Assembly (NCBI GenBank): GCA_032164245.1
Contig: JAVMKO010000003.1
Span: forward strand, 5,466,651 to 5,530,650
From: Sternotherus odoratus
Taxonomy: Eukaryota; Chordata; Testudines; Kinosternidae
Direction: 5' to 3'
DNA length: 64,000 nucleotides
The position numbers and the translations under genes are program-made. The notes below the pieces were generated by a model. That model was not told the origin of the DNA. It did no database searches and saw only the letters and a program-made list of their open reading frames with translations. Positions 1 through 9,455 of this stretch are shown here, piece by piece. The first letter of the stretch is position 1. Each line of letters starts with the position of its first letter.

Positions 1-82
1 TTTTTAAGGGGCGGTCGCACTCAGAGGCTTGCTATGTGAAAGGGGGCACCAGTAAAAAAAAAAAAAAGTTTGAGAGCCACTG
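1..82. mobile_element. hAT-like element, right end only
   Basis: The sequence ends in GTTTGAGAGCCACTG, the mirror of the CAGTGG-type terminal repeat seen on other hAT elements in this window (for example 53566-53784). A short A-run precedes it. The left end lies outside the window, so size and target duplication cannot be judged. Confidence 0.5.
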
Positions 83-544
83 CCTTATTCTGTTCCAGCT
101 CAGATGTAAGCTGAGCTGAAGAGTTGAGCAGGGGTTCCCCTGCAATGACTACTTCCCACCAGTGGGAGCCACTGTAGTGTTGGCACATAGGCTAGGGAGA
201 CTGTGTGCTCTTCTGCTGGCATGGCAGGTGCCTACCCAAAATGGAGTTTGCTGTGGAGGAGAAACCAGGGTCTTGCCAGCAGAGGTGTGGGGAATAGCCA
301 GAGGGTCAGAAGCTTAGTGGGGTAATAGGTGGCAGAATTGATTATCCCATCCAAGACTTCCTACACACCAGGCTCACCAACAATTCCCATCCACCCTCAT
401 TGGCTCAGGCTTATCCTCCCACCCAACAGCTTGTTTTCTGTGATCATTCTCCCCAATACCCTACACATAGGTCAGCCTTGCCCCTTCAACTAACTACCTT
501 CTCTTTCTGTCCCCAATCCATTTCTTCTGGGGTGTGAGATAATA
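83..544. other. Unassigned non-coding sequence
   Basis: I see no reading frame of interest, no terminal repeats and no recognisable repeat family here. Confidence 0.4.
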
Positions 545-760
545 CCTGGCTCTTATGTAATGCTTGTCAAATAGTCTTCAAAACACTACACAGGAGGTCA
601 GAATCATTATCCCCATTTTACATATGGGGAAACTGAGACACAGAGAAGTGTGACTTACCCATGGTCAGCCAACAGGACAGCAGCAGAGCTAGGAATAGAA
701 TCCAGATTTCCTGAGTTCCAGTCCACTTTTCTATCCACTAGGCAACAGTGCCTCTCACCC
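545..760 (-). mobile_element. MIR/CORE-like SINE fragment
   Basis: Read on the minus strand it shows the conserved MIR body: a stretch resembling 'gaactcaggaaatctgg', then a loss-of-prompt motif around 'ccatgggtaagtcac', then 'ctcagtttccccat'. It is old and diverged. Family assignment is by remembered consensus, not alignment. Confidence 0.6.
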
Positions 761-1415
761 ACACTTATGCCTGGAAGGGAAACCAGTGATTTCCTCACTG
801 ATGAAAAATGGTACATATGAAACTCCACAAAATTTGACATTTGTGGGGTACCAGTGACATGGAGAAAGGTCATGGAGGCCAAGTTTAGGCTGCTAGGTAA
901 GAGATTGAAGTCCAAGATCTCCCTGGTAGCATTCTCTGAAATGCTTCCAGTTCCATGCAGAGGGCCAGTTAGACATGCAGAACTTCAGGGTTTCAATGAG
1001 TTGATGAGATAATGGAGGAGGGGTTTAGATTTATTAGGAACTGGGGACTTTGGGGATAAGGGGGGCTTTTACAGGAAGGATGGGCTGCACTAAAACCAAA
1101 ATGGAAACAGATTGCTGTCACTTAAAATTAAAAAGGTTGTAGAGCAGTTTTTAAACTAAGGGCTGTGGGAAAGCTGACAGGTGCAGAGGAGTACATGATT
1201 CGGACAGAGACTTCCCTTAGGGGCGGGCCTATTATCCTGGTAACAAGGAGAGGCTGGAAGATAAACTATGGATAGGATCTGATGAAAAACAGTGAAATGA
1301 AAGAGAGTCCCATTGAATTACATCACATAATGGTAGACAGCTAAAAAGTGACACATTTTTAAAGTTCTTATATACAAATGCTAAAAGTGTAAATAATAAG
1401 ATGGGTGAACTAGAG

Positions 1416-2145
1416 CAGTGGTCGCCAATCGGTGGTCCGCGGACCACTGATGGTCCGCGGGAAAATTCTGGTGGTCCGCGGCGCCGGGCTCCCTCACGGC
1501 CGCCCCTCCGGGCAGGCAAGAGGCTGCGGGCGCCTGTCCCGCCCCGTCCCCGGCGGCCAGCAAGCGCTGGCTCACTACTGCCTCCCGTCTCGCGCCTCAC
1601 CACGCCGCTGAAGTCGGGGGGGCCTGAGCCGCGCCGCTGGAGCCGGGGGGGGGGGGCGAGCCACGCCGCTGGAGCCGGGGGGGGCTGAGCCGCGCCGCGC
1701 CGCTGGAGCCGGGGGGGGGGGGGGGCCGAGCCGCGCCGCTGAGGCCGGGAGGGGGGCCCAAGCTGTGCCACTGGAGCCGGGAGGGGCCCCAAGCCGCGCC
1801 GCTGGAGCCGGGGGGGGGGGGAGCCGCGCCGCTGGAGCCAGGGGGGGGGGGGAGCCGCGCCGCTGGAGCCGGGGGGGGGAGGGGGCGAGCTGCGCCGCTG
1901 GAGCCGGGGGGGGGGGCGAGCCACGCCGCTGGAGCCAGAGGGGGGGCCGAGCTGCACCGCTGGAGCTGGGGGGGGCCCCAAGCCGCACCGCTGGAGCCGG
2001 GGGGGGGGTCGAGCCGCGCCGCTGGAGCCGGGGGGGGGAGGGCGAGCCGCGCCGCTGAGGCCGGGGGGGGGGGCAGTCGAGCTGGGGGGGCCCCGCGCCA
2101 CGCAACTTTAGTGGTCCGTGAGGACCAAAAGGTTGGCGACCACTG
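1416..2145. mobile_element. Non-autonomous hAT element with 8-bp target duplication
   Basis: The left terminus CAGTGGTCGCCAA is mirrored by TTGGCGACCACTG at the right end. The octamer aactagag occurs on both sides (1408-1415 and 2146-2153), the 8-bp duplication expected for hAT transposases. Length is 730 bp. There is no transposase; the interior is almost wholly a G-rich minisatellite. It landed in the older CR1 copy around it. Reading frames across it are repeat artefacts. Confidence 0.9.
1600..2085. repeat. G-rich minisatellite inside hAT element
   Basis: About a dozen or more imperfect copies of a unit built on 'gccgctggagcc' followed by a run of 7-12 G, with unit lengths of roughly 20-45 bases. 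The closely spaced G-runs could form G-quadruplexes on the plus strand. This is inferred from base composition only. Confidence 0.85.
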
Positions 2146-3652
2146 AACTAGAGTGCCTTGTATTAAATGAGGATATTGGTATAATAGGCATCACAGAACT
2201 TGGCGGAATAAGGTTAAACTATGGGACACAATAATGCCAGGCTACAAAATATATCAGGAGGGCAGAATAGGTCGTCCTGGTGGGGAAGTGGCATAGTATA
2301 TGAAAGAAAGCATAGAGTCAAATGATGCAAAAATCTGAAATGATCCAAACTGTACCAGAGAATCTCTATGGATAATAATTCCACGCTTGCTAATGGGAAT
2401 ATAGCAATAGGGATATGATACAAACCACCTGACCAGGATGCTGATAGTGACTGTGAAAGGCTCAGGGATATTAAAGAGGCTATAAAAATAAAAAACTCAA
2501 TAATAATGGGGGATGTCAGCTATCCCCATATTGACTGGATACATGACACCTCAGCACCGGTTGCAGAGAGAAAGTTTCTTGACACCTTAAATGAGTGCTT
2601 CTTGGAGTAGCTAGTGCTGGAAGCCACAAGAGGAGAGGCAATTCTTGATTTAATCCTAAATTGAGCATAAGATCTGGTCCAAGAGGTGAATAAAGCTGGA
2701 TCGCTTGGTAATAGTGACTATAATGTAATTAAATTTAACATCCCTCTGGTAGGAAAAAAAGCACAGCAGCACTGTATCATTTAATTTCAGAAAGGAGGAA
2801 TACACAGCGAGGAAGTTAGTTAAACAGAAATTAAAAGGTGCAGTGACCAAAAGTGAAATCCCTGCAAGCTGTATGGAAACTTTTTAAAGGCACCATAATA
2901 GAGGCTCAACTTATATGTATAGCCCAAATTTAAAAACATAGTAAGAGAACCCAGAAAGTGCCACTGTGGCTAAACAACAAAAGAAATGAAGCAATGAGAG
3001 GCAGAAAGGCATCCTTTAAAAATTGGAAGTTAAATCCTAGCGAGAAAAATAGAAATGAGCATAAACACTGGCAAGTGAAGTGTAAAAATATAATTAGGAA
3101 GACCAAAAATGAATTTGAAGAACAGCTATTCCAAGACTCAAAAAGTAATGGTAATTTTTTTTTAAGTACATCAAAAGCAGGAAACCTGCTAAACAACCAG
3201 TGCGGTCACTGGACAATCGATATGCTATAGGAGCACTCAAGGACTAAAAGGCCATTGCGGAAAAACTAAAGGAATTCTTTTAATTGATTTTCAGGGCTGA
3301 GGATACGAGGGAGATTAACAAACCGGAGCCATTCTTTTTAGGTGACAAATCTGAGGAACTGTCCCAGATTGAGGTGTTGTTAGAGGAGATTTTGGAACAA
3401 ATTGATAAACTAAACAGTAATAAGTCACCAGGACCAGATGGTATTCACCCAGGAGTTCTGAAGGAGCTCAAATGAGAAATTAAAGAACTACCAGCTGTAA
3501 TTTGTAATCTATCATTTAAATGAGCTTCTGTACCAAATGTCTAAGGATAGGTAAGGTGATGCCAGTTTTAAAAAGTATTCCAGAGGTGATCCTGGCAACT
3601 ACAGGCCGGGAAGCCTGACTTCAATACCAGGCAAACTGGCTGAAACTATATC

Positions 3653-3838
3653 ATAGAATCATAGAATATATGGGTTGGAAGGGACCTCAGGAGGTCATCT
3701 AGTCCAACCCCCCACTCAAAGCAGGACTACTCCCCAACTAAGTCATCCAAATAGGTATTGCTTTCCCTGTGGTGGTATCGATCCCCGGTCTCCCATGTGA
3801 CAGGTGGGGATACTCATACCCTTGGCCAGAGTATTTCC
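3653..3838 (-). mobile_element. tRNA-derived SINE with CR1-like tail
   Basis: On the minus strand the 5' part contains GGGATCGATACC, which resembles a pol III B box (GGTTCGANNCC) of a tRNA. The 3' part is the familiar CR1 tail (ggttggactagatgacctcc, then tattctatgattctatga). Head and tail together indicate a SINE mobilised by CR1 machinery. It sits inside the sense CR1 copy. A box and exact ends were not fixed. Confidence 0.65.
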
Positions 3839-4044
3839 CTGTAAAGAACAGAATTATCAGACACATAGATGAACATAATTTGTTGGGGGAAGCGTCACCA
3901 TGTTTTTGGTAAAGGGAAATCGTGCCTTTGACAAGGTCCCTCACCAAAAGCTCGTAAACAAAGTAAGGTGCATGGAATTATAGGGAAATGGATTTGTAAC
4001 TGGTTAAAAGATAGGAAACAAAGGGTAGGAATAAATGGTCAGGT

Positions 4045-4228
4045 TTATTTTGGTTTATTTTTATAGCCTCTCTAATCTCGTGACATTTCACAGTCACTTT
4101 CAGCATCCTGGTCAGGTGGTTTGTATCATATCCCTATTGCTATATTCTTATTAGCAAGCGTGGAATTATTATCCATAGAGATTCTCTGGTACAGTTTGGA
4201 TCATTTAAGATTTTTGCTTCATTTGATT
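4045..4228 (-). mobile_element. Inverted CR1 endonuclease fragment
   Basis: On the minus strand this corresponds to the CR1 segment seen in sense around 2330-2510 (shared marks: 'gatccaaactgtaccagagaatctc' in parts, 'caccctgaccaggatgct'-like block, 'aggctataaaaat'). It is embedded in the sense CR1, so the two pieces are inverted relative to each other. It may be a 5'-inverted insertion or a second copy. Confidence 0.6.
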
Positions 4229-4236
4229 CATAATGG

Positions 4237-4240
<4 letters not shown>

Positions 4241-4270
<30 letters not shown>
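4241..4270. repeat. (AT)15 microsatellite
   Basis: An uninterrupted run of 15 AT units at the edge of the inverted CR1 fragment. Confidence 0.95.
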
Positions 4271-4274
<4 letters not shown>

Positions 4275-4470
4275 GTGTCCCCCAGGGGTCTGTATTGTGA
4301 CCAGCACTGTTAATATATTCATAAATTATCTGGGAAAAGGGGTAAACAGCGAGGTGGAAAAATTTGCAGATGATACAAAACTACACAAAATAGTTAAGTC
4401 CAAAGTAGTCTATGAAGAGTTACAAAGGAATTTCAGAAAACTGGGTGACTGGGCAACAAAAAACTTATAG

Positions 4471-4663
4471 CAGAGGTAACAAAGTCCTGTGGCACCTTAA
4501 AGACTAACTATAAAGTTTTGAAGCATAAGCTTTCGTGGGCTAATACCCACTTCGTCGGATGCACACGAAAGCTTATGCTTCAAAACTTTATAGTTAGTCT
4601 TTAAGGTGCCACAGGACTTTGTTACCTCTGCTATTCCAGACTAACACGGCTACCTCTCTGATA
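4471..4663 (-). mobile_element. Palindromic Penelope-like terminal fragment
   Basis: The right end, read on the minus strand, is the head ATCAGAGAGGTAGCCGTG. The sequence then folds back: 4467-4537 and 4564-4634 are perfect 71-base reverse complements around a 26-base loop, with the outer few bases lying in target DNA. A 13-base direct repeat (aaaaaacttatag) flanks the unit at 4458-4470 and 4664-4676, so the palindrome integrated as a unit. The tail motif matches longer copies at 24446-24985 and 27150-27660 that carry GIY-YIG remnants; hence the Penelope-like assignment, which is inference. Confidence 0.65.
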
Positions 4664-4729
4664 AAAAAACTTATAGTGTACTTATAGTCCTGGAGCATGG
4701 AAACGCCACCTGTGCTGCATGAAGAGAGG

Positions 4730-4911
4730 TTCTTCTTCGAGTGATTGCTCACATGCATTCCACTATAGGTTAGGCACGCGCTGCGGGCCTGGTTGCCGGG
4801 TAGATTTTCCCCTAGCTGCAGACTGGGTGAGCAGGGAGCCCCCTGGAGTGGCGCCACTGAGGCACTCTATAAGTACCCCTGCGACACAGTCTGGCCCTCA
4901 GTTCCTTCTTT
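4730..4911 (+). repeat. DIRS left terminal inverted repeat
   Basis: 4757-4911 is the reverse complement of 10656-10810 with no mismatch that I could find. The outermost 27 bases (4730-4756) differ from the right end and are represented in the internal complementary region instead. Confidence 0.93.
4868..4873 (+). promoter_or_regulatory. Possible TATA-like element of DIRS
   Basis: TATAAG lies in the left inverted repeat about 385 bases before the Gag ATG. The same motif occurs inverted in the right repeat, so transcription could also run inward from the right. There is no experimental support; this is motif inspection only. Confidence 0.25.
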
Positions 4912-5254
4912 ACCCGCTCGAGCTGGTAGTCTGCTTTTCAGCGTTCTCCTTATCTCCTAGCTAGTCGATTGTTCTCTTAATTGTTCGTTGTTAGCAGTTG
5001 TTGTTAGTTAGTTTACATAGTCTTTGTAGTGTAAATAATCAAGTGCAGGGGTTTTTCCCTGCTGCCGGAGCCTCTGTCTTCAAGGCTCCGGGATTCAAGC
5101 ACTCAGAGTGTGGGAAGCCTATGCCTGTGGGACACCCACACTCTAAGTGCCTCTCAAGTGCCTGGTAAGTGCACTTGGCAGTTTCTTCCTAGATCTGCAG
5201 TACCTTCAGCCCAGGACCCGCAAAGACAGGGAATCCCGCTTCCGGCACGTCCTG

Positions 5255-7537
5255 ATGGAGGCGGCCCCGGACTCGAGTGCGGCACCGGACCCCGCACCCA
5301 AACCGCCGAGAGCCAAGCCTCGGCACCGGTCGCGCTCCCCCAGCACCAAGCGGAAGAGGAGCGCCCAACTTCGCCCCGCCCCGGACCGCGTCCAGCCGTC
5401 GGTACCAGTCCCGCGACCTCAGCCTTCTCCGGGGAGCCGACCTGAGGAAGAGCCGCCAGCACCCGCACCGCTGACTCCGGCGCCGCAGGAGGCCCCGTCG
5501 AGTCCGGTGCCAGTGGTCTTGCCACTTGGGGTGCCAACTCCGCAGCAGCTTCCCTCCACGATGGAGGCGTGTACTGCTGCGAGAGGGTTGCTTGCCGGGG
5601 ACGCCCCGCAGCAACAAGTCCGGTCGACGGGCAGGCCGCCCATGACCGAGGCAGAGATCGCGTGTCGGAGCCCGGCAGGGCATGGACACCGCTCGATCTC
5701 GCGGCGCCGACCAGACTCCTGGCAACGGTCACCCGCCCGGCTCCGGTCGCAGTCTCGGCGCCGCAAGGAGTTGAGACCCTGCTCAAGGTCTCCTCCTGGC
5801 CGTTCGCGCCACTCGCGCTCTGGCCGCCGATCAGAGTCCCGGCACCCTGGTACGGGCCGGTCGTACTCTCGGCACCGGTCGCACTCCCGGCACCGGTCCC
5901 TCAGCTGGCGCCGAGACCGTCTGAGACGTCGCTCCACAAGCCGCTCCGCGTCCCGGCACGGCTCGTCGTCTCGGCACCGAACCCCGTCGCGGCGCCGAAT
6001 GTCCTCCCGGTACCGATCATCGTCTCGGCACCGAGACTCCCCGAGGCGGCACCGTTCAGGTAGCCACGATTCCTCGGATGGGCACCATACCGCCCGGTAC
6101 CGGTCGAGACGCCCACGGCACCGGGAGTGTAGAGAGCGGCACCGGACCCCGTCGCGGCGCCGAAGGTCCCCCCGGTACCGATCATCGTCTCGGCACCGAG
6201 ACTTCCCGAGGCGGCACCGTTCGGGTAGCCACGACTCCTCGGATGGGCACCTTACCGCCCGGCACCGGTCGAGAAGCCCACGGCACCGGGAGCGTCGAGA
6301 GTCCGCCGGCACGCGGTCCCCTCGCTCGGCGGGACCAGCCCAGGTCACCCAGAACCCTGCTTGGTCAGAGTGGGCGGCATGGGGGTACGATCGGCCCCGG
6401 GAAACCCAGTCTGAACCCGGGTTCCCGGTGAGCTCAGAGGGTCCAGTGGACGTGCTGGCAGGACCATCATCGGCAGTCCAGCCCTCCACGGCACGTAGCC
6501 CTATGGAGCCGGATCCCTACGCCTCCCCCGTAGGGGTAGAGGCAGTGGCGGGCACTTCATCAACTAGCCCGCCCGCCTTGGACCTCTCCAGTTACCAACA
6601 TCTCCTCCAGGCAGTTGCTAAAAACATGAACCTGCCTTTGGAAGAGGTCCCAGTGGTGGACGACCCAGTCACCACCATGTTAACTAAGGGCACTCCGGCA
6701 CGGGTGGCAGTGCCGTTCATTAATACTATTAGACTCCACACGGCGGCAATATGGAAGACCCCCGCCTCTATCTCCCCCACTGCTCGTGGGGTGGAGAAGC
6801 GCTATTTTGTCCCAGCCAAGGGATATGAATACTTGTATGTTCACCCCACGCCCTCCTCCCTGGTGGTGGACTCTGTTAATAACAAGGAGCGCCACGGGCA
6901 GGAGGCGCAGGTCCCCAAGGCCAAAGAGGCCAAAAGGTTGGACCACTTCAGCAGGAAAGTTTATTCCTCCGGGGGCCTACAACTCAGAGTCGCCAACCAT
7001 CAGGCACTCCTGAGTAGGCACCATTTCGACACGGTGGAGGCCCTTACTAAATTTGAGACTGCTCTCCCGCAGGAGGGCAAACAGGAGTTCAGGGCCCTAT
7101 TGCTCCAAAGCAGGGACATATCTCGTCATGCCCTGCAAGCGGCCCTGGACTCGGCCGACTCTGCGGCCCGAACAATGGCCTCGGGCATAGCCCTCCGCCG
7201 GGCAGCATGGCTCTCGTCATCCAACCTAGCCCCGGCCATGCAATTTAAAATCCAGGACCTCCCCTTTGAGGGACAGTCCCTCTTCTCGGAGGATACGGAT
7301 GCCCGTCTCCAGGCCCTCAAGGACAGGGGGGTAACCCTCAAAGGCCTGGGCATGCACACCCCAGGTCCGCAGAGGCGTTCCTTCATCCCCCCACGCAGGA
7401 AATTCTTCCCACCTGCGCACCCGCCCCAGGACTCCTCCCTCAGGAGAAGCCGCCCTTACCGCCGCCGGCAAGGGCCTAGGCAGGGCGGGAAACAACAAGG
7501 CTCTAAGCCTTCCCAGGGGCCCAAACCCAACTTTTGA
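5255..7537 (+). CDS. gag: DIRS Gag-like protein with SR-rich N-terminal half
   Basis: The start is the first in-frame ATG at 5255, giving about 760 residues; the frame is open further upstream but only from non-ATG codons. The N-terminal half (to about 6310) is proline-, serine- and arginine-rich, with many RSRH, SRHRS and RRHRS motifs like SR splicing-factor domains, and includes a 165-base tandem duplication. From about 6570 it becomes a folded-looking domain (KNMNLPLEEV, FINTIRLHTAAIW, KGYEYLYVHP) that I take as the conserved DIRS capsid region. The tail (7380-7530) is again basic. Role in the family: particle formation and RNA binding. There is no zinc knuckle. The product is inferred from position and composition. 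Confidence 0.8.
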   Translation: MEAAPDSSAAPDPAPKPPRAKPRHRSRSPSTKRKRSAQLRPAPDRVQPSVPVPRPQPSPGSRPEEEPPAPAPLTPAPQEAPSSPVPVVLPLGVPTPQQLPSTMEACTAARGLLAGDAPQQQVRSTGRPPMTEAEIACRSPAGHGHRSISRRRPDSWQRSPARLRSQSRRRKELRPCSRSPPGRSRHSRSGRRSESRHPGTGRSYSRHRSHSRHRSLSWRRDRLRRRSTSRSASRHGSSSRHRTPSRRRMSSRYRSSSRHRDSPRRHRSGSHDSSDGHHTARYRSRRPRHRECRERHRTPSRRRRSPRYRSSSRHRDFPRRHRSGSHDSSDGHLTARHRSRSPRHRERRESAGTRSPRSAGPAQVTQNPAWSEWAAWGYDRPRETQSEPGFPVSSEGPVDVLAGPSSAVQPSTARSPMEPDPYASPVGVEAVAGTSSTSPPALDLSSYQHLLQAVAKNMNLPLEEVPVVDDPVTTMLTKGTPARVAVPFINTIRLHTAAIWKTPASISPTARGVEKRYFVPAKGYEYLYVHPTPSSLVVDSVNNKERHGQEAQVPKAKEAKRLDHFSRKVYSSGGLQLRVANHQALLSRHHFDTVEALTKFETALPQEGKQEFRALLLQSRDISRHALQAALDSADSAARTMASGIALRRAAWLSSSNLAPAMQFKIQDLPFEGQSLFSEDTDARLQALKDRGVTLKGLGMHTPGPQRRSFIPPRRKFFPPAHPPQDSSLRRSRPYRRRQGPRQGGKQQGSKPSQGPKPNF
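5972..6301 (+). repeat. 165-bp tandem duplication in DIRS gag
   Basis: Two copies start at 5972 and 6137 with the same CGGCACCG lead. The 165-base (55-codon) unit keeps the frame and duplicates an arginine/serine block containing RYRSSSRHRD and HRSGSHDSSDGH. The copies differ at scattered sites. Confidence 0.85.
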
Positions 7538-7538
7538 T

Positions 7539-9455
7539 GGTGCGCCCGGGGGCAGTTCACCAATCATAAACCTGGATCCTCCCTTTGGAGACCGTCTGTC
7601 CTACTTCCGCCGTGCATGGTCGGCCATTACATCAGACCAGTGGGTCCTCCGCACGGTGAAGGTGGGATATTCGCTCCAGCTCTCCTCCACTCCTCCCACC
7701 CACCCACCCTCCTCGTCCCTCTTCAGGGACCCCTCTCACGAGCAACTCCTCGTACAGGAGGTGAGGTCGCTCCTCACACTGGGAGCCATCGAGCCCGTAC
7801 CGCAGGAGTTCAGGGGGAAGGGGTTCTACTCCCGCTACTTCCTGATCCCCAAGGCGAAAGGGGGCCTCCGGCCCATCCTGGACCTGCGCGAACTCAACAC
7901 CTACATGATCAGGTTCAAGTTCCGCATGGCCACCTTGGGCACTATCATTCCCTCTCTGGATCCGGGAGACTGGTTCGCTGCCCTTGATATGAAGGACGCT
8001 TACTTTCATGTGAGCATCAAACCCTCACACAGACGTTACCTCCGCTTCCTGGTAGCGGGGGAACACTATCAGTTTGCCGTCCTACCCTTCGGCCTGTCCA
8101 CCGCACCCAGGGTGTTCACAAAGTGTATGGCGGTAGTAGCGGCATTCCTTCGGCGCCGCGGGGTACACTTATACCCGTACCTCGACGATTGGTTGATCCG
8201 AGGCACCTCCAGGGACCAAGTGTCAGCTCACGTGCGACTCGTTATCAGCACGTTCGACCGCTTGGGAATCCTTCTCAACAGGGAGAAGTCCACCCTGGAG
8301 CCTACCCAGAACATAGAGTTCATAGGAGCCCTACTAGACTCCACGGTAGCAAGGGCATCCCTGCCCCAGCCTCGGTTCCTCACTATCCAGTCGGCCATCA
8401 GACAGCTACGCAACTGTCCGATGACTACGGTCAAGGTCTTCCTCAGCCTGCTAGGTCACATGGCATCGTGCACTCATGTCATACAGCACGCCAGACTACG
8501 GCTACGCCCACTGCAGTCGTGGCTCGCGGTGGCCTACAGACCGAGAAGGGACAGTATGGACGCCCTCCTCTCCATCCCCAGAGCCACCCTATCCGCTCTG
8601 GCTTGGTGGGAAGACCAGGACAATGTGTGCCAAGGGGTCCCCTTCCTTCCCCCCAGCCCGTCCATGTCCCTGGTGACGGACGCTTCGTCACTAGGGTGGG
8701 GAGCTCACCTAGGGGAACTCAGGACCCAGGGCCGCTGGTCGGAGTCAGACCTCTGCCTCCACATCAATGTCAGGGAGCTGAGGGCCGTCCGGCTCGCGTG
8801 CCAGGCGTTCCGGGACACATTACGGGGTCACTGTGTAGCGGTGCTGACAGACAACACCACAGCCCAGTACTACATAAACAAGCAAGGCGGGGCCCGCTCC
8901 AGCCCCCTGTGTCAAGAGGCGATTCTCCTGTGGGAATTCTGTATAGCCCACGCTATTCACCCGGTGGCCTCCTTCCTTCCCGGAATCCAGAACACCCTGG
9001 CGGACCACCTCAGCAGATCCTTTATGACGCACGAGTGGTCCCTTCGGCCAGATGTCATCCGGCCGATCTTCCTGAGGTGGGGGTTTCCCCACATCGATCT
9101 CTTCGCCTCCAGACAGAACAGGAAGTGCCTCCAGTTCTGCTCCTTTCGAGGCAGCTCCCGGGGATCCCTGACAGATGCCTTTCTCCTACCCTGGACGGGG
9201 CACCTGTTCTACGCGTTCCCTCCGATCCCGCTTCTCCACAAGGTGATCCTGAAGATCAGACGGGACAGGGCACACGTCATCCTCATAGCCCCGGCCTGGC
9301 CCAGGCAATGCTGGTATGCGTCCCTCCTCCGGCTGTCCAGGGCCCCTCCCATCAGCCTCCCGCTGTGGCCAGACCTGATCTCCCAGGATCACGGTCGCCT
9401 CCTGCACCCGGACTTGCGGTCCCTTCACCTCACAGCGTGGCTACTCCATGGCTGA
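7539..9455 (+). CDS. pol: DIRS reverse transcriptase / RNase H
   Basis: The frame is +1 relative to gag, open back into the gag 3' end, and has no ATG before the RT domain; expression probably needs frameshifting, reinitiation or splicing. 7539 is simply the first codon after the gag stop in this frame. RT landmarks: GLRPILDLRELN near 7860, LDMKDAYFHV with Asp at 7986, PFGLSTAP near 8090, and the catalytic YLDD at 8178-8189. RNase H follows: VTDAS with Asp near 8679, LTDNTTAQYY with Asp at 8850, and LADHLSR near 8997. The last part (IDLFASRQNRKC, LFYAFPP, LIAPAWP; 9080-9310) is the block that DIRS literature calls methyltransferase-like. Family role: copies packaged RNA to cDNA. Confidence 0.92.
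   Translation, partial: GAPGGSSPIINLDPPFGDRLSYFRRAWSAITSDQWVLRTVKVGYSLQLSSTPPTHPPSSSLFRDPSHEQLLVQEVRSLLTLGAIEPVPQEFRGKGFYSRYFLIPKAKGGLRPILDLRELNTYMIRFKFRMATLGTIIPSLDPGDWFAALDMKDAYFHVSIKPSHRRYLRFLVAGEHYQFAVLPFGLSTAPRVFTKCMAVVAAFLRRRGVHLYPYLDDWLIRGTSRDQVSAHVRLVISTFDRLGILLNREKSTLEPTQNIEFIGALLDSTVARASLPQPRFLTIQSAIRQLRNCPMTTVKVFLSLLGHMASCTHVIQHARLRLRPLQSWLAVAYRPRRDSMDALLSIPRATLSALAWWEDQDNVCQGVPFLPPSPSMSLVTDASSLGWGAHLGELRTQGRWSESDLCLHINVRELRAVRLACQAFRDTLRGHCVAVLTDNTTAQYYINKQGGARSSPLCQEAILLWEFCIAHAIHPVASFLPGIQNTLADHLSRSFMTHEWSLRPDVIRPIFLRWGFPHIDLFASRQNRKCLQFCSFRGSSRGSLTDAFLLPWTGHLFYAFPPIPLLHKVILKIRRDRAHVILIAPAWPRQCWYASLLRLSRAPPISLPLWPDLISQDHGRLLHPDLRSLHLTAWLLHG

Larger units (their letters stand above)
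2440..4450 (+). pseudogene. CR1 ORF2 remnants: endonuclease and reverse transcriptase
   Basis: The order is endonuclease island (about 2490-2740), linker (2800-3200), then RT fingers/palm islands (3290-3475 and 3900-4440), as in CR1 ORF2. The linker includes a lysine-rich stretch open from 2958 to 3230. Several stops and frame changes, plus inserted repeats, show it is not translated as one protein. Function when intact: target-primed reverse transcription. Confidence 0.75.
905..4457 (+). mobile_element. CR1-family LINE, decayed, with nested insertions
   Basis: This is a long sense-oriented CR1 fragment. Short translated islands identify it: an endonuclease piece reading roughly IIMGD.SYPHIDW near 2500-2535, a GNSDYNVIKFN-like island near 2705-2740, and the reverse-transcriptase island NSNKSPGPDGIHPGVLKELK at 3411-3470. 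A further RT island (AFDKVPHQKLV) lies near 3925-3960. Frames are broken by stops and indels, so it is dead. Nested inside are an hAT element (1416-2145), a SINE (3653-3838), an inverted CR1 piece (4045-4228) and an AT repeat. The 5' limit is approximate. The antisense copy at 34.7-39.0 kb matches its first kilobase. Confidence 0.8.

Noticed and set aside
1600..2085. Regular repeats as a CRISPR-like array
   Set aside because: Units are contiguous and variable G-run minisatellites without unique spacers, and the genome is vertebrate.
1232..2105. Long proline/arginine- and glycine-rich reading frames on both strands
   Set aside because: They translate the G-rich minisatellite of an hAT element in several frames at once; no domain, start context or splice signals.
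5154..6489. Large minus-strand frames across DIRS gag
   Set aside because: Shadow frames of the biased codon use in the SR-rich gag; the plus-strand frame fits DIRS gene order.
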